From positions 1,039,501 to 1,103,500 of the forward strand of contig NC_014248.1 in NCBI RefSeq assembly GCF_000196515.1: DNA of 64,000 nt, given 5' to 3'. Source of the stretch: 'Nostoc azollae' 0708. GTDB taxonomy: Bacteria > Cyanobacteriota > Cyanobacteriia > Cyanobacteriales > Nostocaceae. Below are positions 42,020-54,014 of the stretch, one piece after another. How positions within the stretch are numbered: the stretch's first letter is position 1; each line of letters starts with the position of its first letter. The notes beneath the pieces are model-generated. The model worked only from the letters and a program-made list of their open reading frames with translations. It was not told the DNA's origin and ran no database searches. The translations under genes were made by a program, and so were the position numbers.

Positions 42020-43897
42020 CTAACTTGCTAAAGCTTCTTGAATTGCTTTGTTATAAATTACCCGACCAGGGGTAGTGTAGATATACTGAGAAATTAAATT
42101 ACCTTCGGCATCTTGACGGACACGGCGGAACTTATACATTAAAGTCTGGGTGCCATCCTCATTTTCTATTACTTCCACTGGCTCAGTATCTGGTTGACTG
42201 GTTTCCATCTCTCCATCAAACCGCACATAAACATAAGAATGCAGGTCAACCTGTTCTTGCTGATATGCCATAATCACGTCATCTAGAGAAGTAAAGTAAC
42301 CCCCAGCCCCTTTGGTAGCACCAGGGTTTTCTGCCGTCAGGTAATAAGCCCCTAACACCATATCTTGGCTAGGGGTGACAATAGGTTTGCCCGTCGCAGG
42401 TGAAAGAATATTGTTAGAAGCTAACATTAACAATCTCGCCTCTGCCTGACTTTCCAATGATAAAGGTACGTGAACCGCCATTTGGTCGCCGTCAAAGTCA
42501 GCGTTAAAAGCGGGACATACTAGGGGATGGAGTTGAATCGCTCTCCCTTCTACCAAAATCGGTTCAAAAGCCTGAATCCCCAAACGGTGCAGAGTGGGCG
42601 CACGGTTTAACATCACCGGATGTCCCTCAATCACCTCTTCCAAGACATCCCACACACTGGGGTCATTGCGAGAAATCAGCTTTTTGGCTGCCTTGATATT
42701 ATTCACCATCCCCGAAAGAATCAGGCGGTTAATTACAAAGGGCTGAAACAACTCAATAGCCATTTCTCTAGGCAGTCCGCACTGGTGAATTTGCAGCTTG
42801 GGACCCACCACAATTACCGAACGTCCAGAATAGTCCACCCGTTTACCCAAAAGGTTTTGCCGGAAACGACCTTGTTTACCCTCAATAATGTCTGACAGCG
42901 ACTTCAAGGGGCGGTTATTTGCTCCCACCACAGTCCTACCCCGACGACCGTTGTCAATCAGCGCATCTACTGCTTCTTGCAACATCCGTTTTTCATTACG
43001 GACAATGATTTCTGGCGCAAGGATTTCTTGCAGTCTGGCTAGACGGTTATTGCGGTTAATTACCCGGCGGTATAAATCATTTAAATCACTAGTCGCAAAT
43101 CTACCACCATCCAACTGCACCATCGGGCGCAAATCGGGAGGAATCACCGGAATCACTGCCATCACCATCCACTCTGGCTTAGAACCAGTGGCAATAAAGT
43201 TATCAATCACCCGTAGGCGTTTAATCAACTTCGCCCGTTTTTGTCCCTTGGCGTTTTCAATTTCCTCTCTGAGTTTTTCTGCTTCTTCTTCCAAATTAAT
43301 ATCTGCCAACAGCCGCAGCAGTGCTTCTGCCCCAATACCTACTTCTACCCCCACTAGTTGGGAATCTTCGCTATAGATGGCATCTTCAATTTCTAACCAC
43401 TGGTCTTCACTCAACAGTTGTTTGTAAGCGAGAGTATCAGCATTACCAGGAGCCAACACACAATAGGAGTTGAAATAAACAATTTGCTCCACATCCCGCA
43501 AGGGCATATCCAACAAAATAGCAATATAACTGGGGATACCCTTGAGATACCAAACATGAGCTACCGGAGCCGCCAGCTTAATAAAACCCATTCTGTGGCG
43601 GCGCACCCGTGATTCTGTGACCTCCACACCACAGCGTTCACAAACAATACCTCTGTGACGTACCCGTTTATACTTACCGCAATGGCATTCCCAGTCCTTA
43701 GCCGGTCCAAAAATGCGCTCACAAAATAAACCATCCATCTCCGGTTTCAGAGTCCGGTAGTTGATAGTTTCTGGCTTTGTCACCTCACCCACCACCTGAC
43801 CATTAGGTAAAGTTCGCTCACCCCACTGGCGGATACGTTCTGGTGATGCTAGTCCAATTTTTACGTAGTCAAATTGATTAGATTGGGCGGATCTCAT
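42020..43897 (-). CDS. rpoC1: DNA-directed RNA polymerase subunit gamma (beta' N-terminal part)
   Basis: This 625-residue subunit has the zinc-binding domain [20 protein letters not shown] near residue 70, the clamp, and the absolutely conserved [12 protein letters not shown] with the three catalytic aspartates that hold Mg2+. [18 protein letters not shown] precedes it. Length and order match cyanobacterial RpoC1. It sits between rpoB and rpoC2 in the standard order and is co-transcribed. Intact. Confidence 0.97.
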   Translation of the reverse strand: MRSAQSNQFDYVKIGLASPERIRQWGERTLPNGQVVGEVTKPETINYRTLKPEMDGLFCERIFGPAKDWECHCGKYKRVRHRGIVCERCGVEVTESRVRRHRMGFIKLAAPVAHVWYLKGIPSYIAILLDMPLRDVEQIVYFNSYCVLAPGNADTLAYKQLLSEDQWLEIEDAIYSEDSQLVGVEVGIGAEALLRLLADINLEEEAEKLREEIENAKGQKRAKLIKRLRVIDNFIATGSKPEWMVMAVIPVIPPDLRPMVQLDGGRFATSDLNDLYRRVINRNNRLARLQEILAPEIIVRNEKRMLQEAVDALIDNGRRGRTVVGANNRPLKSLSDIIEGKQGRFRQNLLGKRVDYSGRSVIVVGPKLQIHQCGLPREMAIELFQPFVINRLILSGMVNNIKAAKKLISRNDPSVWDVLEEVIEGHPVMLNRAPTLHRLGIQAFEPILVEGRAIQLHPLVCPAFNADFDGDQMAVHVPLSLESQAEARLLMLASNNILSPATGKPIVTPSQDMVLGAYYLTAENPGATKGAGGYFTSLDDVIMAYQQEQVDLHSYVYVRFDGEMETSQPDTEPVEVIENEDGTQTLMYKFRRVRQDAEGNLISQYIYTTPGRVIYNKAIQEALAS

Positions 43898-44100
43898 AAG
43901 GATTCAACATTCAAAATTCAAAAACATGGAGACAAGAATTCAAAATTCATACTTTTGAACAGGTATTCACAAAAATCTCTAATTTCCTGTTGCAACCTCA
44001 GTTCTCTAATTTGAACTTTGAACTCTTGAATAACGAAAATAATCAAATTCAAAACTCAAATCCAAAACCCAAAAATTATTTCTTAATTTTGAATTTTGAA

Positions 44101-47100
44101 TTATTCGTCTTCTTCCAGTGACTCACGAGAAAGGGACTCGTAGGTGGGGCGCGGTGGAGTACGGCGGGAGGCTTGGTCTGCCATCAAGTCCACTTCCACA
44201 TCCAAGGAACTGCCATCGGCTTGGGTTTCCACCTTATGCACAGCAATATCTAAGCCCAAGGACTGCAACTCCCTCATCAATACCTTGAAGGATTCAGGAG
44301 TACCAGGACGGGGAATGGCCTTACCTTTTACAATGGCATTGAGGGCTTCGTTCCGACCTTGCATATCATCGGATTTGACAGTTAATAATTCCTGCAAGGT
44401 GTAAGCCGCACCAAAGGCCTCCAGCGCCCACACTTCCATTTCTCCAAATCTTTGACCACCTTGTTGCGCCTTACCACCTAAAGGTTGTTGGGTAACAAGG
44501 GAGTATGGTCCTGTGGAACGGGCGTGAATTTTGTCATCCACCAAATGCACCAGCTTGAGCATATAAGCTACACCCACTGTCACTGGACGGTCAAAGGGTT
44601 CGCCAGTGCGTCCGTCATAGACCATAATTTTGCCGGGATCATGGGGATTATATACCCAGTTTTTGCCAGTTTCGTCCCTAGCTTCTTGCAGCTTGCCATG
44701 CACAATCCTGCGGGAAGATTCTTCCCCATACATTTCGTCAAAGGGAGTGATCTTAAATCTGACTCCCAAATTGTGACCCGCCCAACCTAATAAACATTCA
44801 AATACTTGACCAACATTCATCCGGCTGGGTACACCCAAGGGATTGAGGACAATATCCACTGGTGAACCATCAGGCAGGTAGGGCATATCTTCAGCGGGGA
44901 GAATGCGGGAAATAATCCCCTTGTTGCCGTGTCTACCTGCCATTTTGTCGCCGACTTGGATTTTGCGTTTTTGGGCAACATACACCCGCACCACCATATT
45001 TGCTCCTGGTGGTAGTTCGTCCCCTTGTTCTCTGGTGAACAACCGCACATACACGACCCGGCCTTTTTCTCCATTGGGAACTCGCAGGGAGTTGTCTCGC
45101 ACATCTCGCGCTTTTTCACCAAAGATAGCCCGCAGCAGTTTTTCTTCTGGTGGTTGGTCAGATTCACCCTTTGGTGTGACTTTTCCTACCAGAATGTCTC
45201 CAGCTTCTACCCAGGCACCAATGCGGATGATTCCCCGTTCATCTAGTTGTCTGAGGGCATCTTCCCCCACGTTGGGAATTTCTCTGGTGATTTCTTCTGG
45301 TCCCAGCTTTGTCTGTCTAGCCTCAATTTCATATTTTTCGATGTGAATTGAGGTATAAATGTCATCTTGCACCAGGCGCTCAGAAATCAAAATCGCGTCT
45401 TCGTAGTTATAGCCTTCCCAGGGCATATAAGCCACGACAATGTTTTGTCCTAGTGCCAGTTCTCCTCCTTCGGTGGAAGACCCATCTGCCAACACTTGTC
45501 CGGCTACGACTTTTTCGCCAATGCGAACCAGGGGTTTTTGGTTCAGGCAGGTGTCTTGGTTGGAACGTTGGTATTTGGACAATACATATCTAATTTCTTT
45601 GTCTGTTACCTGTTGTCCTTGTTCGTTTGTCTGTTGTTTTCCGCCTATCAAGTTACCCGTGACTCCTGACAAATCACCCCGGACTCTCACCCGAATTTGT
45701 GCTGCATCTACATACACAACGTCGCCATCGGTACGGGAAACAATCACCATTCCGGAGTCTCTCGCGCCTTGAGCTTCTAGGCCTGTTCCCACTAGGGGAC
45801 GTTCTGGCTTGAGTAGGGGTACAGCTTGCCGTTGCATATTGGAACCCATCAGCGCCCGGTTAGCATCATCATGTTCCAGAAAGGGAATCATGCTGGTGGC
45901 AACAGACACAATTTGCACTGGTGATACTGCTACATAATCCACTTGTTCTGGTGTTGTTGTCGCCCAGTCTTGACGATAACGTACTGGTACTTGTGGCCCT
46001 TTGATGTAGCCGTTTTCATCTACGGGAATATCACCTGTTGCTGTCCGCAGGTCGTCTTCTTCGTCAGCAGTCATGTAAATTGGCTGCACATCAAACCGCA
46101 CTTTGCCATTTTCTACTGGTCTAAAGGGGGTTTCTAAAAATCCATATTGGTTAACACGGGCATGGGTGGCTAATGAACCTATTAATCCTGCGTTTGGCCC
46201 TTCTGGTGTTTCTATGGGGCATATCCGTCCGTAGTGACTGGGGTGGATATCTCGCACTGCAAAACCTGCCCGTTCTCTTGTTAGACCACCAGGACCCAAG
46301 GCGCTGAGACGGCGTTTGTGGGTTAGTTCTGCCAATGGATTGGTTTGATCCATAAACTGACTTAGTTGGCTAGAACCAAAGAATTCTTTAATTGCTGCTA
46401 CTAAGGGTTTAGGGTTAACCAAAGATGCTGGTGTCAAAACTTCGGCATCAGATACTGTCATCCGTTCTCGAATTATCCGTTCTAAACGGTTTAGCCCTAC
46501 TCTGACTTGGTTTTGCAGCAGTTCTCCAACGCTTCTAACCCGGCGATTTCCGAGGTGATCAATATCATCTATACTACCAATGTCATATTCTAGGTTGATT
46601 AGGTAATCTACTGCGGCTAAGATGTCCCCAGGGGTTAGGATGCGCATGGTATCGGGGACAGAAAGGCGGAGTTTTTTGTTGAGTTTGTAGCGACCGACAC
46701 GACCGAGGTCATAACGTTTCGGGTCGAAGAAGCGTGAGTCTAGGAGTTGTTGTCCGCCTAATACGGTGGGTGGTTCACCTGGACGTAGTTTACGGTATAA
46801 CTCCATTAGGGCTTCTTCTTCGGAAAATTGCCCTTCTTTTTCGATGGTTTTTTGGAAGTATTCGGGGTGGCGTAGGGCATCAAAGATTTCGTTATCTGAT
46901 AATCCTAAGGCTTTGAGGAGTACCTGGGCTGAAAGTTTCCGGGTTTTGTCGATGCGTACCCACACTAGGTCGTTACGGTCTGTTTCAAATTTCAGCCATG
47001 CCCCCCGGTTGGGTATTAAGCTGGCAGAATAGGTACGTCGTCCATTTTTATCAAGTTCTGATTTGTAATAAACTCCTGGTGATCGCACTATCTGGTTGAC

Positions 47101-47469
47101 AATGACTCGCTCAGCTCCGTTAATGATAAACGTACCCCGATCTGTCATCAAAGGCAGATCACCTATAAATACTTCTAGTTCTTTGATATCCCCTGTTTCT
47201 TTGTTTAAAAGCCTTGTGGGGACATACATTTGAACTGCATAAGTGCTATCCCGCCTTTTCGATTCTTCGACGCTGTACTTTGGTTCTTTAAGTTTGTACT
47301 TATCACCTAAAAAGTGCAGTTCTAGTTTCCCTGTATAGTCTGTAATTGGACTAAAGGAGTTCAACTCTTCTATTAGCCCTTCTTCCAAAAACCAGCGAAA
47401 GCTTGAACGCTGGATTTCAATCAAGTCGGGTAACAGAAAGGCGGATTCCATATACGTTTCGTTAGTCAT
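44101..47469 (-). CDS. rpoB: DNA-directed RNA polymerase subunit beta
   Basis: This 1122-residue catalytic subunit begins [20 protein letters not shown]. Landmarks are [20 protein letters not shown], the rifampicin-region block [20 protein letters not shown] with [31 protein letters not shown] and [16 protein letters not shown] use ATG 47469 because its start matches other cyanobacterial RpoB and AGGTAGAGG precedes it; an in-frame ATG at 47541 adds 24 atypical residues. It is first gene of the rpoB-rpoC1-rpoC2 unit. Confidence 0.97.
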   Translation of the reverse strand: MTNETYMESAFLLPDLIEIQRSSFRWFLEEGLIEELNSFSPITDYTGKLELHFLGDKYKLKEPKYSVEESKRRDSTYAVQMYVPTRLLNKETGDIKELEVFIGDLPLMTDRGTFIINGAERVIVNQIVRSPGVYYKSELDKNGRRTYSASLIPNRGAWLKFETDRNDLVWVRIDKTRKLSAQVLLKALGLSDNEIFDALRHPEYFQKTIEKEGQFSEEEALMELYRKLRPGEPPTVLGGQQLLDSRFFDPKRYDLGRVGRYKLNKKLRLSVPDTMRILTPGDILAAVDYLINLEYDIGSIDDIDHLGNRRVRSVGELLQNQVRVGLNRLERIIRERMTVSDAEVLTPASLVNPKPLVAAIKEFFGSSQLSQFMDQTNPLAELTHKRRLSALGPGGLTRERAGFAVRDIHPSHYGRICPIETPEGPNAGLIGSLATHARVNQYGFLETPFRPVENGKVRFDVQPIYMTADEEDDLRTATGDIPVDENGYIKGPQVPVRYRQDWATTTPEQVDYVAVSPVQIVSVATSMIPFLEHDDANRALMGSNMQRQAVPLLKPERPLVGTGLEAQGARDSGMVIVSRTDGDVVYVDAAQIRVRVRGDLSGVTGNLIGGKQQTNEQGQQVTDKEIRYVLSKYQRSNQDTCLNQKPLVRIGEKVVAGQVLADGSSTEGGELALGQNIVVAYMPWEGYNYEDAILISERLVQDDIYTSIHIEKYEIEARQTKLGPEEITREIPNVGEDALRQLDERGIIRIGAWVEAGDILVGKVTPKGESDQPPEEKLLRAIFGEKARDVRDNSLRVPNGEKGRVVYVRLFTREQGDELPPGANMVVRVYVAQKRKIQVGDKMAGRHGNKGIISRILPAEDMPYLPDGSPVDIVLNPLGVPSRMNVGQVFECLLGWAGHNLGVRFKITPFDEMYGEESSRRIVHGKLQEARDETGKNWVYNPHDPGKIMVYDGRTGEPFDRPVTVGVAYMLKLVHLVDDKIHARSTGPYSLVTQQPLGGKAQQGGQRFGEMEVWALEAFGAAYTLQELLTVKSDDMQGRNEALNAIVKGKAIPRPGTPESFKVLMRELQSLGLDIAVHKVETQADGSSLDVEVDLMADQASRRTPPRPTYESLSRESLEEDE

Positions 47470-48436
47470 GCCTCTACCTTTGTCAACCTGGTTAAACTTT
47501 CCCTTGAACACTGCTTGGGTAATTTTCCCGACCAAGCGCAACTATTAAGCAAGCTGTTGGGAAACTTATCCTGACACCACCTGTTATTTACTGGTGGGGA
47601 ATTTCCGCAGCAATTAAATCTGGAGTGGGTGCTTTTGACAAGGGGGTAATCGCCCTTGAAGAGCAGTTAGGACTGCTAGAATCCAGCTAGGAAGTTGATT
47701 CAACAACGGTATGTCTTGCTGAGTTTGATTTGTTTTCCTCACTTCCCCTCCAACAACAGCGCATTATTAATTAATCTATGCACATCCACACGCTTTCTAT
47801 TGTCACAAAATCTTATCTATTCTCACTGTTAGATCCCAAAAATGAAGAATCCGCGAAAGTCGTCTCTGAATCAGGATGGATTTATTTTGCTGAATTTTAT
47901 TCACAAGGCGCTTATATTTAATAATTTTCTATAGGTTTCAGTACAGAGAAATCCAATGTTGTGAAAAAGTCCATATCAGCCTAGACTGCCAGGGTTTGTT
48001 ATTTATTGAGAGCATCTGCTTGTAGAGATAGTTTAGATGTCCGTGAATTTTTGGTTTTTCTAGTGAGCAAGAAGTACAAATCGCCTATGAGTTACATAGA
48101 TTTTATACCAACTTAAAATCAGTCCATTTCAGAAACTAGTTACAAATTCCTTCCTTTATAATTATGGCGCAAGCAAATTGTTTTAGGGGGAATAATCGTA
48201 GCACAGTTTTGTCCTCTTTAGTCTTATTTTTGCCAATTCTTCCATCTGCTCAAAGGAATACTCATAATTCAGGAGTATGGCTATAGCTTGCGTGACTCCT
48301 AGTTCGTCACGCAAGCTATGCCTACGATACACTGCGTGTAGCTTACTTCCCACAGGGTATGCTATCAGGAAGGAGTTCACTAGAAGAAAAGAATAAGAAG
48401 AATTCTTTCCCCCTTGTCCCTTTGCTCCCGTTTTAT
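47470..48436. other. Intergenic region between tatD and rpoB
   Basis: About 970 bp without a supported gene; it must hold the rpoB promoter and leader. CAAGGG and CCCTTG arms near 47640-47659 can form a small hairpin. A perfect palindrome lies at 48283-48319. A 65-codon minus-strand frame at 48183-48380 runs through that palindrome and is probably chance. Confidence 0.55.
48283..48319. repeat. Palindromic repeat (14-bp arms)
   Basis: ATAGCTTGCGTGAC at 48283-48296 is the reverse complement of GTCACGCAAGCTAT at 48306-48319 with a nine-base loop. It resembles dispersed palindromes of Nostoc-type genomes. Confidence 0.7.
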
Positions 48437-49222
48437 CTATAATGACAGACCGAACAATTGGCAGGCGTTATAGGTAGTTTGCTGGGCTATGGCTTCTACT
48501 GTTTCTCCCCGTAATTTGGCTAATTGCTCTGCTATATAAGCAAGATAAGCGGGTTCGTTGCGTTTTTCGCCTCTTTTCGGTGTGGGAGCGAGAAAAGGAC
48601 AATCTGTTTCGATTAATAATCTGTCGCTACTCACTATACTCACTGATGCTTGTATAGTTTTCGCGTTTCTAAATGTTACTGTCCCACTAAAACTTATGTA
48701 GAAGCCTAAGTCCAGAAACCATTGGGTTTCTTCTGGTGTTCCTCCCCAACAATGCATTACACCCCGCGCTCTTTGTCCTTGGCTTTCACTCCATTTTTGT
48801 AGGACTTTTCTTACCTCTGGTGCTGCATCACGACAATGGATGATCACTGGTAAGTTAAGTTGAGATGCGATCGCCAGTTGTGCCTCAAACACCATGTACT
48901 GTTGTTCATAGTTATTTGCTTTGTAAAAGTCTAGTCCCATTTCCCCAATCCCTACCACTTGAGAATCAGAACTGGCTAGAAATTTGATTTTCTCTGCTGT
49001 CTGGTGATTCCATTTAGCTGCATCTAGTGGATGCACACCAACAGCAAAACTGATTTCGGGAAACTGGTGAGCTAAGGCTTGAATACTGGCAAACTCTTCT
49101 GGGTGAACGCAGGAATGCACTAAACGCACTATCCCTGCTTCTTGCCAACGCGATCGCACTGCTGCTAAATCCGGTTCAAAAAGGTCAAAGTTGAGATGTA
49201 CGTGGGTGTCTACTAATTGCAT
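48437..49222 (-). CDS. tatD: TatD family metal-dependent deoxyribonuclease
   Basis: This 261-residue TIM-barrel hydrolase shows the metal ligands of the family: DTHVHLN at the start, the Glu of [10 protein letters not shown], His in VIIHCRDA, His in [10 protein letters not shown] and Asp in [17 protein letters not shown]. TatD enzymes act as 3'-5' exonucleases in DNA or RNA repair. It lies 90 bp downstream of rpsT on the same strand, and rpoB follows; this rpsT-tatD-rpoB order is what I recall from other Nostoc-type genomes. Complete. Confidence 0.92.
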   Translation of the reverse strand: MQLVDTHVHLNFDLFEPDLAAVRSRWQEAGIVRLVHSCVHPEEFASIQALAHQFPEISFAVGVHPLDAAKWNHQTAEKIKFLASSDSQVVGIGEMGLDFYKANNYEQQYMVFEAQLAIASQLNLPVIIHCRDAAPEVRKVLQKWSESQGQRARGVMHCWGGTPEETQWFLDLGFYISFSGTVTFRNAKTIQASVSIVSSDRLLIETDCPFLAPTPKRGEKRNEPAYLAYIAEQLAKLRGETVEAIAQQTTYNACQLFGLSL

Positions 49223-49312
49223 GATTCAGTCAGAAGTCATTGCTGGGGACGTTGTAAGTCATTAATCTCTTAGCTGGTAACTAATGACTAATGACTACTA
49301 TGCCGTTGCCGT

Positions 49313-49597
49313 TTAAGCAGTTGGTTTGAGCTTATGGGCCAGTCTTGATTTTTTCCTAGCTCCGGTGTTGGGATGAAGTACCCCCCGCTTCACAGCTTTG
49401 TCAATTTTGCTGTAAGCTTCGGATATCCGCTCTTCTACTGCTTGTTTTGATTCTGGAGTAGGATTGGCTGTATAGACTTCAACAGCAGCAAAGTATTTTT
49501 TCATCAGCGTTTTCACTGCTGATTTATATGCTTTATTACGCAGTCGGTTACGTTCTGCGATTTGGGCGCGTTTGAGAGCAGACTTTGTATTCGCCAC
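49313..49597 (-). CDS. rpsT: 30S ribosomal protein S20
   Basis: This 94-residue basic protein reads [20 protein letters not shown] after a GTG start, and ends with [20 protein letters not shown]. Both are characteristic of S20, which binds 16S rRNA. The GTG at 49597 is chosen because VANTKSAL is the family N terminus; the frame is open further upstream but those residues are not S20. Confidence 0.95.
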   Translation of the reverse strand: MANTKSALKRAQIAERNRLRNKAYKSAVKTLMKKYFAAVEVYTANPTPESKQAVEERISEAYSKIDKAVKRGVLHPNTGARKKSRLAHKLKPTA

Positions 49598-49989
49598 AGT
49601 CAGTTCCAAAAAGACTATATAATTGTGTACACACACTACTAGATTTACTAATATAGCATCCAAACCGCCAATGTTATCATTTCTGAAAAAAAATTAGGTA
49701 ACTAGAGGCAGAAGACAGAAAGCGATTTATCTGCCCATTAGTCCATCTTTGCCTATCTTCTTAAAAAATCCCCACATTTGGGTGTGTTTTCCCAATGGGA
49801 AATGGCTTAAAATATCTTATCCTAAGATAAATAACCTTAAAGAAAAAAGTAAATAATTATCCTGGGAGTATCAAAAAAATCCAGGTTAAGCTAGAGAAGA
49901 GAATCAGAGTCAGCTTTAGGCCTGAATGGGTGAAAGGCAAAACTGGTTTTCAAGCGGGAACATTCTAATTTTGGCATTGTCCTTACTCC
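49598..49989. promoter_or_regulatory. Divergent promoter region of rpsT and hisD
   Basis: About 390 bp separate the divergent starts. No gene is seen. The small palindrome TTATCCTAAGATAA lies near 49817-49830. Specific -10 elements could not be assigned with confidence. Confidence 0.4.
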
Positions 49990-51315
49990 ATGCTGCGAAT
50001 TATTACTCAGCAGGCAAACGTTAGAACCGAACTACAACGTATCTGCGAACGTGTACAACGCGCCGAAGGCGAACGCACCCAGGATGAACAATTGCTTCAT
50101 AAAGAAGCAACCGTGCGGGAAGTGTTGCAGGCAGTTAAACGCCAAGGCGATAAAGCTGTACTGCACTACATAGCCGAATTTGACCATCAAACCTTGCAAC
50201 CAGAAGAACTACGGGTGACTGGTTCAGAACTGGATGCAGCTTACCAACAGGTATCAAAGGATTTGTTAGCAGCTATTCAGCTAGCTTGTCGCCAAATTGA
50301 AGCGTTTCACCGTCAGCGAGTACCAAAAAGCTGGGTACACTTTGGCGATGATGAAGTAGTGCTGGGTAAACGCTATACACCTGTAGATCGGGCAGGTTTA
50401 TACGTTCCTGGAGGTCGCGCTTCCTATCCCAGTACAGTGTTAATGAATGCTATTCCAGCCAAAGTAGCAGGTGTACCCAGGATATTGATGGTGACACCAG
50501 CACGAGGAGGGAAAACGATTAACTCAGCGGTTCTAGTAGCTGCACAAGAAGCTGGGATACAAGAAATTTACCGCATTGGGGGCGCTCAAGCGATCGCAGC
50601 TTTAGCTTACGGTACAGAAACTATCCCGAAAGTGAACGTGATTACTGGACCAGGTAACATTTATGTCACTTTGGCCAAAAAGCTAGTCTATGGAACAGTG
50701 GGTATTGATTCTTTGGCAGGTCCTAGCGAAGTGCTAATTATTGCCGATCAAACAGCCAATCCCGTTCATGTAGCCACGGACTTATTAGCGCAAGCCGAAC
50801 ATGATCCAATGGCTGCGGCGATTTTGTTAACCACAGATGCTGGTTTGGCAAAAAAAGTCCAAGTGGCTGTAGATAGACAACTGGTGGATCACCCACGACG
50901 GATAGATACAGAAAAAGCGATCGCCCATTATGGCTTAATTGTGGTAGTTGAATCCCTAGAAGCAGCAGTAGAACTCTCCAATGAGTTTGCACCTGAACAT
51001 CTAGAGTTAGAAATTAAAGATCCTTGGTCTTTAATTTCTCAAATCCGCCATGCTGGAGCCATTTTCCTGGGTTACTCAACACCAGAAGCGGTGGGAGACT
51101 ATTTAGCCGGACCCAACCACACCTTGCCGACTTCTGGTGCGGCTCGTTATGCTTCTGGATTAGGCGTGGAAACTTTCCTCAAACATTCTAGTATTATCCA
51201 ATACTCACCAACTGCACTGAACAAAGTAGCTAATGCTATTGACTCTTTAGCTACATCTGAAGGTTTAACTTCCCATGCTGATTCAGTCAGAAGGCGAGTT
51301 CAGGAGGCAGAGTAA
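49990..51315 (+). CDS. hisD: Histidinol dehydrogenase
   Basis: This 441-residue enzyme does the last two steps of histidine synthesis, oxidising histidinol to histidine with NAD+. Visible motifs include DRAGLYVPGGRASYPSTVLM, RIGGAQAIAALAYGTETIP, KVNVITGPGNIYVTLAKKLV, IDSLAGPSEVLIIAD and LAQAEHDPMAAAILLTTD (zinc ligands Gln and His of the AEHD block), then GPNHTLPTSGAARYASGLGV near the C terminus. Two HIP1 sites lie within. Complete and of standard length. Confidence 0.96.
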   Translation: MLRIITQQANVRTELQRICERVQRAEGERTQDEQLLHKEATVREVLQAVKRQGDKAVLHYIAEFDHQTLQPEELRVTGSELDAAYQQVSKDLLAAIQLACRQIEAFHRQRVPKSWVHFGDDEVVLGKRYTPVDRAGLYVPGGRASYPSTVLMNAIPAKVAGVPRILMVTPARGGKTINSAVLVAAQEAGIQEIYRIGGAQAIAALAYGTETIPKVNVITGPGNIYVTLAKKLVYGTVGIDSLAGPSEVLIIADQTANPVHVATDLLAQAEHDPMAAAILLTTDAGLAKKVQVAVDRQLVDHPRRIDTEKAIAHYGLIVVVESLEAAVELSNEFAPEHLELEIKDPWSLISQIRHAGAIFLGYSTPEAVGDYLAGPNHTLPTSGAARYASGLGVETFLKHSSIIQYSPTALNKVANAIDSLATSEGLTSHADSVRRRVQEAE

Positions 51316-51489
51316 TTTAGAATACCTATTTTACTTGAATGCGGTTGACAACTGCTACTCCATAGCTCACTATCGTTACCTTGTGTATTTACCAAAATAA
51401 AGCTCACATTCACAAAATTATTGGTGTGTATACCAATAGAATCTTTAATGTGATCATTTAAGAGGTCTACTCTTGAGGAGAAAAAAGCG

Positions 51490-51921
51490 GTGTTAAACAC
51501 TATTTTAGTAGCTCTGGATGGTTCGGAAATTGCTGAACGAGTAATTCAGACTTTAGGTTATTTGGTATTATCGCCAAACACTAATGTGATTCTTTGTCAT
51601 GTATTTCCTGCACCAGAGTCAGAAATAGAATTACCCGCTGATCGTCCTCAGCCAGATTTACCAAACTTTTCTTATTTTAATATTGATAAGCAGATGCAAT
51701 CTTACCAAGAAAGATTATCAGTTAAAAGTGAGTTAGAACTAGTTATGGGTGATCCTGCTGATGAAATTATTCGACTAGCTAATATTTACAAAGCCGACTT
51801 AGTTGTGATTGGAAGTCGCGGTTTAACGGGAATGAATAGAATTGTCCAGGGTTCTGTTAGCACTCAAGTAATGGAAGCAGCTAATTGTTCAGTGTTAGTG
51901 GTAAAACCAGCGAGAAACTAG
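51490..51921 (+). CDS. Universal stress protein (UspA family)
   Basis: This 143-residue protein begins at a GTG (LNTILVALDGSEIAERVI). It ends with the nucleotide-binding motif ADLVVIGSRGLTGMNRIVQG followed by SVSTQVMEAANCSVLVVKP, the G-2x-G-9x-G-S/T pattern of the ATP-binding Usp group. GAGGAG lies 11 bases before the GTG, supporting that start. It is single-domain and probably works as a dimer in stress responses. Complete. Confidence 0.9.
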   Translation: MLNTILVALDGSEIAERVIQTLGYLVLSPNTNVILCHVFPAPESEIELPADRPQPDLPNFSYFNIDKQMQSYQERLSVKSELELVMGDPADEIIRLANIYKADLVVIGSRGLTGMNRIVQGSVSTQVMEAANCSVLVVKPARN

Positions 51922-52448
51922 GGTAGTACTAATTCAAAATATAGATTTTCTTCGAGATAAAGACACAAAGAAGCAGATTTTTCTTGTAAAGATGTGTCTT
52001 TTCTAGCTACTATAGTTGTTCTAATTCTCAAATACTTTTAAAATACAGCAGATAACGCAAAAACAAATGTGCCTGTACAATTCATGTTAGTAAATAGTGA
52101 ATAAGTGTATTTGGTCAGACTTACGCAAGTGTCACACTTGAGTTTTCCCCAAACACTCCACCTCTAATTTAAATCCTGGTTGGAATTGAAAGTTTTTCAT
52201 TATTATTTATGAATACCATTAAAGTAGAGACGTTTCATGCAACGCCTCTACAAAAATTTATCATGATTTATTTGTTGGTTGGGTTGAGCGGTAGTGATAC
52301 CCCAACAGTAATTAATGTCCGTTGGTTTGTTGGGTTATGCCTTCTGCACACTACGTTAAAGTTCCCTTACTTCGCAATGCTAACGCGAACAACCCACCCT
52401 TCATTAAACAAGCTATTCCTGCGTTATTATGCGTTCAGATATACCTTT
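51922..52448. other. Intergenic region with dispersed repeats
   Basis: No gene is supported. The palindrome GTAGAGACGTTTCATGCAAC and its partner GCCTCTAC lie at 52224-52251, the same repeat type as 14439-14475. Further short GTTGGGTT and AACCCA arms follow at 52270-52400. Two plus-strand frames here run through these repeats and look like chance. Confidence 0.5.
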
Positions 52449-52835
52449 TCAACCTCCTGTATTGCGTAAAAATTCACGCAAACTCAACAAATTCAGCGTC
52501 TGACCTAAATTCAAAGGTAAAATAGATATCCCTTCCAAACGAGACTGTACCCAACCTTCCCCCCAATACCACTCATGAAAACCGTCAATTCCACCGCTGA
52601 GTAGCAACCGCAGACAATTGGTTTTAGCTACATCTACGTGATGATGGATTTGAACTAGTCCTGTGGCGGTAGTAAAATTAGATCCAGATGTTAATTTTCC
52701 CGGCATTCCCAGAGAAAAACTTTGTCCTACTAGCCATTTTTCCAATTGTGCTGGGAGTAATAGACTGTTGTGAATTGCATCAGCTGATGCTTGGATTTCA
52801 ATTCGCAGTTGGCTCTGTTGAATAGTACCTAACAT
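52449..52835 (-). CDS. Hypothetical protein, possibly SRPBCC-like
   Basis: This 128-residue protein reads QQSQLRIEIQASADAIHNSL, LPAQLEKWLVGQSFSLGMPG, GLVQIHHHVDVAKTNCLRLL and GGIDGFHEWYWGEGWVQSRL. The pattern of a strand, a Leu-Pro-x-Leu-x-x-W turn and later strands ending in a Trp-rich turn resembles START/SRPBCC folds, but that is inference. It is conserved in related cyanobacteria as far as I know. Divergent from hslO. Confidence 0.65.
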   Translation of the reverse strand: MLGTIQQSQLRIEIQASADAIHNSLLLPAQLEKWLVGQSFSLGMPGKLTSGSNFTTATGLVQIHHHVDVAKTNCLRLLLSGGIDGFHEWYWGEGWVQSRLEGISILPLNLGQTLNLLSLREFLRNTGG

Positions 52836-52951
52836 GGTAATTGGTAATTGGTAATGGGTGATTGGTGATTGCGAAAATTCCCCCCATCTTCCCCAGTCAC
52901 GAAACGACCTAAAATAGAAAAGTCATCTTGTTAAGAATTTTAAGGGTTTTC

Positions 52952-53857
52952 ATGGCGGATCAATTAATGCGGGCGACAGCAGCAGATGGGGGTATTCGGG
53001 CGGTAGGTGTGATTACTACACGCTTAACGGAGGAAGCACGAGTACGTCATAAACTGTCTTCTGTGGCTACAGCAGCACTGGGAAGAACGATGTCAGCAGG
53101 TTTGTTGATGGCTTCTAGTATGAAGCGTGTTGGGTCTAGGGTCAATGTGCGGGTTAGGGGCGATGGGCCTTTAGGTGGTATATTGGTAGATGCGGGCTTG
53201 GATGGTACAGTAAGGGGCTATGTGCAGAACCCAACGGTGGAATTGCCTCCTAATGCTAAAGGTAAGCTAGATGTTAGCGGTGCTGTGGGTAGTGGGTATC
53301 TCTATGTTGTTCGGGATATTGGCTATGGTTATCCCTACTCTAGTACACTTGAACTTGTTTCAGGGGAAATTGGCGATGATGTTGCTCATTATTTGGTAAA
53401 TTCCGAGCAAACACCTTCAGCTTTGGTTTTAGGTGTGTTTGTGGGGTCTGGTGGGGTTACTGCATCTGGGGGTCTACTGGTACAAGTGTTGCCTAAAGCG
53501 GCTAGAGATGAAGCTTTGGTGGCAATGCTGGAATCAAGGGTATCTGCTTTATCCGGTTTTACGCCGTTGTTGCAAGCTGGAAAGACGCTGACTGAAATTT
53601 TTGGTGATTTGCTGGGAGATATGGGTTTAAACATCTTTCCAGAAAGTCAGATTCTACGCTTCCATTGCGGTTGTTCTTTTGACCGGGTGTTAGGAGCGTT
53701 GAAAATGCTGGGGGGAGCAGAATTACAAGATATGATTCTTAAAGATGATGGTGCAGAAGCAACTTGTGATTTTTGTGGCACTGTTTATCAAGCAAGTAGT
53801 GATAATCTAGCACAACTAATTGCTGATTTAAAGAAGGAAGTTTTTATTGCGGAATAG
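52952..53857 (+). CDS. hslO: Redox-regulated chaperone Hsp33
   Basis: This 301-residue holdase starts MADQLMRATAADGGIRAVGV. The C-terminal zinc switch has CGC (in HCGCSFDRVLGAL) and CDFC (in ATCDFCGTVY), spaced about 30 residues apart. Oxidation of these cysteines activates the chaperone in the cytosol. I use ATG 52952 since the family begins here; an in-frame ATG 24 bases upstream adds LRILRVF. Complete. Confidence 0.95.
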   Translation: MADQLMRATAADGGIRAVGVITTRLTEEARVRHKLSSVATAALGRTMSAGLLMASSMKRVGSRVNVRVRGDGPLGGILVDAGLDGTVRGYVQNPTVELPPNAKGKLDVSGAVGSGYLYVVRDIGYGYPYSSTLELVSGEIGDDVAHYLVNSEQTPSALVLGVFVGSGGVTASGGLLVQVLPKAARDEALVAMLESRVSALSGFTPLLQAGKTLTEIFGDLLGDMGLNIFPESQILRFHCGCSFDRVLGALKMLGGAELQDMILKDDGAEATCDFCGTVYQASSDNLAQLIADLKKEVFIAE

Positions 53858-54014
53858 GTATAAAATAATACCAAAAATCTAACATATAAATGTTATCTGT
53901 GGAGATAGAAGATGAAAAAAATAGCTTTTTAATGATGAGAAACAAAGTTACTATGGCAAAAATGGAATTATCAGTGTGAGAATGGCTGCTATTCAACTAC
54001 TTTGGTGTGAGAGG

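Noticed and set aside
48183-48380. 65-codon minus-strand frame
   Set aside because: It runs through a dispersed palindromic repeat (48283-48319) and has no recognisable protein features.
52209-52525. Two overlapping plus-strand frames
   Set aside because: They read through a GTAGAGACG palindrome and other short dispersed repeats, and overlap the end of the minus-strand gene at 52449.
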